Assembly: GCF_964355755.1 (NCBI RefSeq)
Contig: NC_092675.1
Coordinates: 9,935,312-9,999,311 of the forward strand
DNA length: 64,000 nt
Direction of reading: 5' to 3'
From: Antedon mediterranea
Taxonomy: Eukaryota; Echinodermata; Crinoidea; Comatulida; Antedonidae
Position 1 is the first letter of the stretch, and every line of letters begins with the position of its first letter. A program made the position numbers and the translations under genes. Shown here piece by piece: positions 40,401 to 52,400 of this stretch. Below the pieces are notes generated by a model. It saw nothing but the letters and a program-made list of their open reading frames with translations, did no database searches and was not told the origin of the DNA.

Positions 40401-43400
40401 CTAAAACATTTCTTTACATGGTGCAGGCGACAACAGGTAGAGCCGGGGTCGATCACCCTCGGACAAGTTTGCGCCTTCCTGCATTACCTGTTCGAGTCAG
40501 GTCTTCAGGTCCGCACCATTTCGGGCTATAGATCCGCCATTGGCGCGATCACGCCAACACTTAAAGACGGTTCCTCTATATCGGCATCTCCCGTTATCAC
40601 TCAACTGATACGGGGAATGTTCAGAGAACGACCTCCAGTCAAGGTCTTGATTCCTCGATGGGATGTTAACGTCGTCCTAGCCGCACTTACACGCCCGCCA
40701 TTTGAGCCTATGAGTAAGGCTACTCTGTATAATGTCTCGCTGAAAACGGCGTTCTTGCTTGCTTTAGCATCATGCAAACGCCGAGGCGAGTTGCACGCTC
40801 TCTCCTTGGAACCAGGTCATGTTAGGTTTGAGCGGGCCGGCGTGAGGCTAGTGTTTAGGAAAGATTTCCTTGCCAAGACACAGACGTTAAAATTTTCGCC
40901 GCCTGCTGTGTTCGTTCCCACCATCACATCTTTTTCATCGGCAGACGGAGATAAGCTTTGGTGCCCAGTCAGGGCTCTTAAGTGGTATATCCACCGCACT
41001 AAGACGATTAGAGACGGAGTGTCTCACCTCTTCGTCGCTTCTGTTCCTCCATACCGCGCGGCCGCTAAGGCAACAATAGCGAGATGGGTCGTTGCGACTA
41101 TTAAAGACGCGTACACTTCTTCAGACACACCGCCACCGGCACATATGCACCAAGTGCGCGCGGTTTCCACTTCGTGGGCGTTGTTCTCGGGCGTCCCTGT
41201 AGCTGACATCATGGAAGCGGCGTGGTGGCGAACACAGTCGAAATTCACCTCACACTACCTGTCGGACATCTCCGCTAACGTGGCACCAGTGGCAACGGCG
41301 ATACTAAAGCCTCGACTATAGGTATGTATAAGTCAATTTTCTAACTTGTCACCCGCCGCCGACTAGATTCCTAGTCCGGTGCTACACTGGCTATTGTCGG
41401 GTTTATCCAGGTAAGCAGGCACGTAATAGACTACACAAACCAGAAATGGTGTTGGTAGTCTATAAGTGCTGCTTACCTGGATAAACACCCGCCCGCCGTC
41501 CCCTCAGACAAGAGGTCTTGAGAAATGATGACGGTAACACGTGGGAGTGGTCCCACGAGAGGGCGCTAGAGCGGAATGTACCATTCTTTATGAGGTGAAT
41601 TCGGGTAGAATTCTTCTTTTCGTATTTGTTTCGCACTTCGTGGAAAAGGGCTATTGTCGGGTTTATCCAGGTAAGCAGCACTTATAGACTACCAACACCA
41701 TTTCTGGTTTGTGTAATTAAAGTGCTTTTAGTAGTTAAGGCTAAGGATCACATGATCAAATTGCTTAGCAACGAAATATAGGAATATATTGTGTGTATAA
41801 GTGTTTCTATCATTTTTTAGATTAAATTTACATTTAAGTTATAATTAATTAGTTTAATTTAAATTTTATATTAATAAATTTATTTGTAATTAATGTCAGT
41901 ATTTGTACATTACTTCAGTCTAACATTCTGAACTTGGTGCATGGCGAGAGTGATGATACATTCAGACCTTTTATGTGAAATATATTAATCTTATTATCAC
42001 TTGCAAAGTTGATTCAATTTCAACATCACGCACTGTGACTATAAATACAGAATATTTAGTATACTAATTTTTCACTAATGTATTGTACATTATGCATACT
42101 CGGGATGTGTTATTCAATCTGTCATTCATATTATTATTAGTAGATTTAGGAGGGTATGTACAGGTATGATATTATTATTATTATACATATTGTACAAATT
42201 GTTAATGTGTTCAGGTAATTGTATTTATATAACAAAATAATTTCATATTGAATCATTATGAATGAAGTACCACATACTCCGTAAACTAATTCTAATTTTA
42301 TTATATTTTATTTATAGATTTTACTTTATTATGTATATTAATCAAGAGGCTACCCCATATAAATAAATAATACAAAAATAATAAATAATTTTATTTTAAT
42401 TTAAAAAAAAATTAATTTGAGAAATATACAATTATATAATTGCTTGAAATATCTTTTCATTTTTTGAATAACTTCATGAAATTAAAGATCTAATAAATAT
42501 TTTCTTTTTTTACGATGTAGTATTTAATTTCATATTTCCCATGTTTGAAAGTTTTAATTAATTTAGATAGTACAGTAATAGAATATTGATATATATATAT
42601 ATGCATTTGCTAATACATTTTACAGTTAAGTCTCGTCCTCAACAAGGTCCTCCAAGACGTTCATCAAATCCGAGTGTGAACCGTTCGCAGCAAGCTGTTG
42701 GGAAAGTGGCACTGATTAGTGGTGAGACCCATGTTTGCCGTTACAATGTGTTAACTTGCCTTGAATTAATGCAGTGCATGCAACAAACACAAATATTAAT
42801 CAAAAATAATACAAAATTGCAAAATACAGTCAACTCTCTCGATATTGGACCCTGTGGGGCTTGCCCAAAATGCATGAATGAATGGCAGGTTTTCTAAATA
42901 GAATTTTAATAGTACAGTAAAGGCAATCTAACAACAAGATGCTAAGCTCCAGGGATCAAATGGTTTATCTGTGGCTGCAACACAATCAGTTCCACGCCCC
43001 TTAAAAGACACCTCGCCATTCGGAGAATAATGTACATAGTAGTGTACTGTTGGTATTTGTCGAAGCCAGATTTGTTTTAATGGAAAAAATTATGTTGGTA
43101 CCTTTTAGACTGCAAGAAAAGTCTGATTTTGAGTTTCTGGTTTTCAGGACATTTTCAGTAGTATTTCACTATTGTATATTTGGGTCATTCTTCAGTGTCT
43201 AAAATCGTGTCCCGATACTTTGGTGGGATGGAGACTGAAAATTCCTCATTAAAAAATAAAAATTCTTGACTTAAATCATAATCAACATTATTGTAAATAT
43301 AATTAATTACATAAAACAAAGATAATTACATTGATATTGTTAATTTTTATAAAATGTTTCAGGCAACCCCCTAAAATCCTATGTCCCGATCGTACATCTT

Positions 43401-46400
43401 CAATTTTATGATCGCCGTATATATTTGATAACAGGACTTTTGTTATCGAAAATATTGTAAAAAGTTAGTTAATCATGATTTCATGCGATTATATTCTTCG
43501 AAATACATCTCTACATACATTAAATCTCAAACTTTAAAGTTTTTGTTTGGAAAAAGCTTGTCCCGCAGTTTTGTGTCATTTCCGTCACATAATTTAAATG
43601 TGCCGTCTACAGTTTAATGAATGGCGGGGAAAAAAATTTACTGTGCGTTGTAAACATACGAAGATATTGAAATAAAACTAGCCGCACATCATTTTCAATA
43701 AAAGAGGAAAAAAGCTAATAAAACGAGGTTTTAGAAAAATTACAGTTGCGTACCTTTATTGAATGTCATATCCGAACGGTATAGAACTCATTAAATAATT
43801 ATAATTTCTGGTTTTTTTCAACTGGAAGTACAAGTTATTCATGGTATCCAGAAGTATGCAATCCGTCTCCGCTGTCAGACATGCCTACGATGTGATCCTA
43901 GGCTGTCCAATGTTAAATACATCATCTCTGTCACGGTCAGCTCCGTCACATTTCCCAATGTTTCGTTGTGACGGAGATGACGGCCCATGACGGATATGAC
44001 TTTTTGTTATTGCCAGGGCCTTTTTTTGTTTTATTATGTTATTACATTGTATATCTATGTGACTATGGTCAATAAACATAATCAAATCATATCTTAAAAT
44101 CATCTCGGTCACATGATTTTTTAAGTTCGTCATATCCGTCACGGTTTCATCTCCGTCACATGGATATTTTATCCTTTTAAATCCTAAGATATTTAAGTAA
44201 TGAACGCAATTATGTGGTATATTGAAATATAAACAATATTCTTCTACTATGTCAATGGATAGTAATATTAGTTCAACAGAATTTTGTAAAACATCAGTGA
44301 CAGTCATACTATTTTCTGAAAATTATTATTTTTTGGAATAGTAAATGGTTTTGAACGTATAACATCATACTAATAAATGTTAAAACAATCAATTTTTTGA
44401 TGAATAGAGACAAAAATAATATATAGTATCAAAGAATTAATAATGGAAATAATTTTATAATTCCTAAACCGTTATTTTTTCTATCTTTGTATATTCCATA
44501 AATGTGACGGAAATGACAGTAACATAGAACCATGTATTTATAAATACGAATAAAATACGAAATATATAATAAAGATTGCGCCAAACATACGCTTGCCATG
44601 TAATACATGTTCATTTATCTGAATAAACTTTTAAAATTTAAAAAATGCAAATTTTAAAATTGATTTTTTATAAACCTGAAATTAGACACTTACTGAAGAA
44701 TGACCCTCTTGTACAATATATTTATTATGGGACATTTGTCAATCAATGCCTCTTTGAATAATAATATACAATACATCATTTCTGTTGCATAGTATGTAAT
44801 GTATGAAATAGTTTTCAACTTTTTAAAATTTTACTCTTAATTTTCTTATATAATAGAATTCTAAATATCTGCACAATATGCATCACATGAATCTTCTGTG
44901 TTCAATGATATAGGAATTAATGCTGTGCAAAAGTTGTGCTGCTCTGTGGTATTAGTAACAAATTGTTATACTTTTTCTTAAATTACAATTTTTAATTCAG
45001 ATCCATCTGATCAGACTAAGTTGGAATTAGTGCAATTGCATGAAGTTGGAGGAAATGTGGTACATCGGGACCGTAACATCCATGTTGCACCCCAAGTTCA
45101 AGTAATTACAGGTAGGACTTAATTAATCTTCTATGAATATACTTCTTTTTATTACTATTGTACACAGTTCAAGACTATTAGGCAACGCCCAAACTTTCCA
45201 CAAAAGTTAATATAGTATTTGGAAAAATGTATTTATTAACACACCCGAGTAGATTCTTACCATTTGATTGGAGGATGGGTTGTATGACATTCAATAACTA
45301 ACTCCATTGAACTCTTACGTCATCTAGGGTGTAATTTTGTTATATGCCCGTTGAATTTTGTTGTATGAACATTCATTTTTGTTGCAATGAGCAACAATAA
45401 TACACAAAAGACGAGGCTGTTGACTCTCGTTAAAAATAGGGGTGTTATAAAATAAATAATGAATGTTTATTATTGAGCAAAGAACAAATAATTTAATTTT
45501 GGTGAAAGATAAAATGTTGAATTTCACCTCATAAATTTATTTGTACCATTGCAACATTCATTTATTTATGAAACATGCATATTTTGCAATACAAATCATA
45601 TGATTGTTTACACGTTTCTATTTATATGGATTAAATTCTTTGTAACCATGATTTATATAGCTAATATTTTGAATAATATTATGATTGAGATATTTTCAGT
45701 TTATTTTAAGTATATCGTAAGTTGAATAACCGCAATACAAGCATCACTTATTGATGTTTACTACGTAACAAACTATTAATAAAATGGATGTTGTGTCAAG
45801 GGAATTATAGTGACAGTAGTTACAAGCCAGTTGATGTATATAATCCTTGTTACCACACTACCTAAAAGAAATTGATATGCCATCAGTGTAATTCTCAATA
45901 AAATTGCAACTGGATATAAAATAATAAGTGATATTCTTCAATTGTCAAACATTTGTCAACATTTATAGCTTGCTAGTTCCAAAGATGATTGTTTTGTAAC
46001 TAACATTGCAGTGAAGACACAGAGATGCAGTCGCAGATGCATTTAATTATAAAACAGTGTCTGCCTCATATTTTTACATTATTATTTAGACTACTTATGT
46101 TTATAGAAGTTTTTATATTTTTTAATTTAATGCCATATTCAATTTCATTTGTGTCATAGTTATTGAAATCACAATTAGAAAACTAGATTTGAACTCGTCA
46201 CTACGGACGAGTTAGGTTATCCGCAGCGCAAACGCCACGTGCACGTCATACCGTGCACGTCATACGTTAGAATATTGCGCACAGAAAAACGATTATGCCA
46301 TTGAAAAAATGTTTGTGCGCTCTATTTTGTGTCATGTCTAAGTATATACAGTATAACACTGTATACATACTACATACAGTGCAGAATAGGTGAAAATAAG

Positions 46401-49400
46401 TGACCAAAGTTATTGACGCTTTTGGACATGATGACATCACAAAAAAAAAAATGTTAAATCATGCGAAAGATAATTGATTGACCTAGACAATATAAAAACA
46501 TGGGGGAAAATGAAATATGGATAAGTGGAGATGCGCTCTATTAAATGATTAAATGTGATGAGCTATGACGAAAGAGACAAAAATCCTCTATTTTATTTTC
46601 GAGTGGCCATACGATGACGTCACAATATTAGCCATATCAATGCATGATTCGATATCTACAATTCATCTACTTTCAGAATATGTAATAAAAAATAAAATTC
46701 ACCCTGTAGTTTAGAATCTATGACTGTTTAAAAAAAGGCATAATTTTGACGAATTGTTGAACTTTTTCATCAAAAACGCGCGCAAATTATCCAATTCCAT
46801 GTGCTCGTATGATGTGATTTTAAGTCAAAATTGTTTAAAAATTGGTAAAATTACTAGAAAAGGCTGGAAAAACATAAATCACGCAAAAAAAAGATGTTCG
46901 TTACCGCTACGTGCGCACCACGCGCGTAAAAATTTGCGTGTGTGTGGGAATTTTTGAAATGCTCAAAATGACATGAAACGCGTAGAAAGTTGATTAGAAG
47001 TTGATTTTTCGCAATTTAGAAATTTTAAACGCGCGTTACTTTTTGTGCAAAAATGCCATTTTTAATCCATAGAAAGTTTGCCCTTGATATGACTTAAATG
47101 TTCACTAAGTGTCATTACAAAATGACTTTTGGTTTGTAGTCTATATTAAATACACGCGTAACTTACGCCTGCGCGACTCTAAAGTAAAAAAACGAACGGT
47201 CCTGCACTTCTACAGATAGAGGTCAATCTTCTGACAAAGTTATACAATGTAATGTTGATAAGAATTTGAGATACACGTGACACAAAATTCTGGGAAAGAA
47301 GCCAAGTGCGGATAACCAATAATTCCAAACAAATGTTTTAAAAACCAATTAAATATACATAATATTAATGGAAGGTTAAAAAACATTTATTTATTTGTTG
47401 ATTGATCTTATTTTTAATAACATTTTTATTATTTTACAGATAAAAGTAAAATACCAAAAGGTGCTATCTATCAAAAACAAATCATAGAGGGCGACGTTGT
47501 ACATTATGATACTTACTACCCTGTAAAGGAGACAACAAGAACGTCACGAACCGTCCACCAAGAGAAGCCAGAATATTCTGGTATTGGACCCAGAGATGAA
47601 AGTGGCTTACCAGTAGGACTGCGACAGGTATTTTATTTATATTCAAAAATAGCTGTTTTTGTTGAATTTAGCATAACAGTTAAATTAATTCACAAATTCA
47701 TTTTAAAGGTCAATTCCACTTTTTTAACATCTTTTGTTTATTATATTGAATATGCGACCATATTGATAATTTATTCATTTTGCATACAATTTGAATTTCT
47801 ATCAATATGGTAGACATTATTATAGTTTACAGTATTGGTATATTTAATTTTCATTCTCTTAGCTAATTAGCTTCAGGATTTTAGAAGGCAAAACAGTAAA
47901 CTCCATCTAAAGTGCCACTACATTGGCAATTAACAAATCATTTATTTTTAAACTTTATTTAAAAAATTAAATATCCATCAATTTTTATTATTTATTATGC
48001 AAATTTGGACACAGCAAAAGGTAAACTATGCAATATTTATTGACTTTTAATTTATATATACCGGTACTATAATTCATATTTCAATAATTAAATTTAATTC
48101 TTAATTTGAGACAAAATAGAACTAAAATGAAGTTTAATTGGAAAATAATGACTTCAATATACTTTCATTGCAAAAGTTTTAGAATTTGATAAAGTATTTA
48201 ATAGAAATATTCATTTATGATATTGTATTATTCCTATATGATATAATTTTATTCACATTTATTTTTCAGTATCTTTGCAAATTCTTACTCATTAATTGTG
48301 ATAAAAACATTACATAACATTAACATTGTATAATTCTATAATAATAATATAATAAAAAAAAATCTGAATAGAAATTTCTTTAATTATAAAGTTTGTTAAC
48401 TTCTTCTTTTTTTCTGTAGCATGTAAAGGATGAGAATCGAAGCGACTGGTACAGACAAATGTACAAATCTATACATAAGATGGATAAGCCAGAGGGTATG
48501 TGTTCATTGATTGTCTTGAACGATAAAAAAATCAGTTATTCTTAACCGACTGTTTCAAAAGATTACAACTATCGGCAATTTCAAAGAGCAATTCAATTAC
48601 CAGCAAAATACATTTCCAATTTAAGTGGAATGATTTTGTTTTAGTTCATTTCGTTCTTTTCTTGTAGTTTGCCATCTTATTCCCAGTAGCCGTTGTCTCT
48701 TGTTTATTATAAGATTTATTTTCCTATAGGATCAATAATACATTTGATATTCTGTAACCTGAAGGCTTGCTTTTAAACTCTTCAACTTCCATGAACTATT
48801 CTGTAGCCTCATCTTGTAATTATTCCCAGTACTATTAAATGTATAAACTTTACTATTATTTGCTGTGAATGCAATAGGCCCACGGCAGAAATGTATGTTG
48901 TGTTGAAATATTAAATAATATCAGTATAGTCATACAGAAACTATTTCAGTGACCCAGGTTCATAGGTATGGTATGCATGGTAAAAAGAAATACTAACTAA
49001 TGAAATTAAAATTATGCATCATCTATTTTGTGTCGGCTGAGCAGGATAAAGCAGCAATAGCCTTCACTTTCTTGAGGGAGAGCTATAATAATGCACCAAC
49101 ATTTGTGGTGGTTAAGGCAGGGGTTCCACAAACCAATGATATACAATCAGCACATGTTCAACTTCTCGTCCATTGTTCTGGAGACAATCTTCTCAGATAA
49201 GGACATCTGGCTCGTGTGCACTTTCAAGAACCCAGTTCACCTTTCAGAAGGGTACTGTAGGGGTTACCCTGGTGGACTGGTCCATTCAGCCCCTGTCCTT
49301 GTGGACAGATGAACGGTGGCTTTTTGGTGGCAGCACTTGACACGAAGAGACCTTTGTTAGTTATTGTGTAGTCCACACCTGTACGCCTCAATTTAGCCCA

Positions 49401-52400
49401 GTTGGGCTGCAAGCCACAGCTTATTATTCTCCCACATTTATATCTAAACTTTTGTATCAAGACAGAATATTTGTAATTCTAAAAATGACATTGTTGTAAA
49501 CTTACGAACCACAAGCAAAACATAAAACCATTTCCTTGGAACAAATATGAATTAATTTACTGATACACACATTTACAATTTCCCATTTAATTTAAATTTA
49601 TATCCAAAGATCTGCTCTTAATCTTTAATGTTGTAAATAAACCTCAATATTCAACAAATATATGAAATGAAGCTGTAAAATATTGTGATTAAATTCCATT
49701 CTGCTCTTGTCAAAATACATTACTTTGTACATCTTTATTATTATGTTATTCCTATCATCAATTTTACTGCATCTAAATTTTAATAGAATTTTTGTAATGT
49801 AATGATACCAACACTCTAACACTCTAATTTTCTCTGATTCATCTACAGAAGAAGACAATAAGTACATGAGATTTTTAAGAGGTTAATAACATATTAGTTT
49901 ATAGTTCTAATTGTACACCTGTACTTTATGCATGCTTAATATTCTGCATGTTACTCAACAAAACAACATTGTTTATATCTAAAGCCCAAGCGTTGTACCA
50001 CGAGGCCTGACGAGTTGTCTAGTCGGTAAAAAATTTAACACTTTTGGTGTTCTTCCGATGACCTAAAACTATGCCCGACGCTGTCTCAAGACGACATGTT
50101 TTGGCTGGATTCAACTCGGACAGCACTGACCAGTCAAGACGTTTCGTCGGGAACCGTTGTACAACGCAGTCGAAGTTGGCCTTAATGCAGTCAGCTCTAT
50201 CAAACACTTGGACATCATTGGTCTGTCTGGAGTTTGAGTTGGTTTGCAACAAAATGATGGTTACTAAAACTTAAAATTAAACAGATTTAGTACATTTTTC
50301 AGTTTAAGCTTTTTTCACAATCTTTACCCTCCATTTTTCAGTTTAAGCATTTTCTGACAATTTTTTTTTCAGAGGCATGATATTTTTAAATTTTGTTTTA
50401 ATAAATTATTCATAGCATGTTTATGATTAAGTTAAGTTAATATTGCCACTTTTTATCGTATCTTATCCTTGTAAGTTCTTTTTTATGTGCATCATGTATG
50501 CAACCAGATACAACTGAATGTGAAGAAAGTATTTCGTTCATTGTAAAGCATGCACATTTTGTATGTTATAAAGTATTTAGCAGATAAAATGAATAACAGT
50601 GTACTCGTAATTACCCTATTTATTACATATTATTACATTGTTTTCCACAGAATGTGACCCGTATAGTCCTACATACAGTTTCCCTGATGATAGGAAAAGT
50701 GAAGATGGTAAGATTTTATATTGTTTTTTGTACTCTCTAATAAGGCACCTGCTCTGTTTGAACATGAATTTAATCAACTTATTTATCTCAGGGTATGCTT
50801 TAAGAATCTATGTATTTAAATTATTAACAACTAATTACAATTAGATCTAATAATTAACCCAAAAGCTATATGTTAAATTGTGGCCCTTCAGCACGAATAC
50901 ATACGGCCTTACCACATTGAAATACCGGTTTTCGTCAGATCAGACCATCTGGGAATATCGGGATGCTGTATATAGAGCTGGTCCTATTAGGCATTTGAAA
51001 TCAGCACTGCCCACTCTTATGGCAGCCTAATAGTATCTGCCTCAGAGGTATTAGCTTATGCCTCCCTGGCCTCTCCTCTGATCAAGGTGAGCACTGGAAA
51101 GAGAGAAGCCTTAACTGACATTGTCGTTTGCAATAGACGTCTGCCAATAATAAGCATGAATAAAATGTGCATTCTGTGGAATGCAGTAGTTTTCAAAAAA
51201 GAAACATTCCAAATAAATAAATAATGTAAAAAATAGAGCCTTTCTCCAGCTATGCAGAAAAGACTGTGTTTTTATTCTTAAGCATAAAATAATATGTTAT
51301 AGATTTGCATTTCTAGATTTGACAACATATTAGATGATACTGCCCTCATAGTTGAGAATGTACTGTGTGAATTAATATCGGTGTGCTTTATCTTACTAAA
51401 CCTCCATTGATGATTAAGCCTTTTAACTAAAATGGGTGTCTAGTATCAGAAAATGGTATAAATATGGTATATTAACATCTGAGTAAAATCTAAACATATT
51501 TTGTTGCCAAATTTTACACCTAGGTCATAGGGTTACTAGATGGAAGCACAGCATAATATTTTGCAATTTACTAATAAAACTGACATTTTTTGTAAAGAAA
51601 TTCTTGTTATTATTAATACAGCAAACTACTAATTTTATATATTTCTTAACTCTTTTCACTGTAACTAACATGGATTTCAGAAATTGTACAGACATTAGAT
51701 TTATTTATACCAATGGAAATGAAATCATCTTCCACTACCAATACTACTCCTACTAATCAGTTATCTTCTCTTAATAAAGGTGAGACACTAACATGTACTG
51801 ACACTACTATATTTAGCTTTGATTTAGTGTTAATGATAGCTTAGTAAGTTATAATTTTACATTTGAAAGTTTATCGCATAAGCATGTGATAATGTTTGTA
51901 TAAGTTAACCCAAGATACAACAATTTATAATCATACAGACTTTTAATCAAAATCAATAATAGATAAAAGGAATTTTTGCTTGTTTTATATATTTTTTATC
52001 ATCTTAATAAGGTATCGGCAATAACATAATTATTGTAATAGTTGTCGTCGTCGACGCCATCGTCATATACACATACGCAATAAATTTATCTTTAATAATA
52101 TTTGTTTGTGGTTGTTAAATTCAATTTGATACCAATTTTCTTACAGGAGAAGTGGTAATGAGACGTACTACGAAAGTCAACCCATCAGAAAGAGCGGATG
52201 CACAAAAAAAGAGGTACTCCGATGGCATATACCTACAGTATTTATCTAAGAAAGGGTAACATTTTGATTTTATCTCCCCTCCTTTTCTGGAAGCTTGCTG
52301 CAGTATCCGTGGCTGATTGCTATAAAATTGGGTCAACATTTAGAAGGGTGATGTTTGGCTTACTCAACTCATGATATTTACAATCAAGCCAGAAATATTG

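Larger units (their letters stand above)
36226..41714 (+). mobile_element. DIRS-type tyrosine-recombinase retrotransposon, 5.5 kb
   Basis: A GC-rich island in AT-rich intron with, in order, a gag-like ORF, an RT/RNase H ORF and a tyrosine recombinase ORF in overlapping frames. Inverted terminal repeats (36226-36397 and 41521-41714) look identical where they overlap. An internal complementary region at about 41390-41486 joins the complement of the left end to that of the right end. This is the DIRS architecture, which replicates through a circular intermediate and leaves no target duplication. None is seen here. Perfect ITRs and long ORFs indicate a recent insertion. Confidence 0.9.

Noticed and set aside
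43885-44307. 140-aa minus-strand open frame
   Set aside because: It lies inside a non-autonomous TIR element and resembles no transposase; it is likely chance openness.
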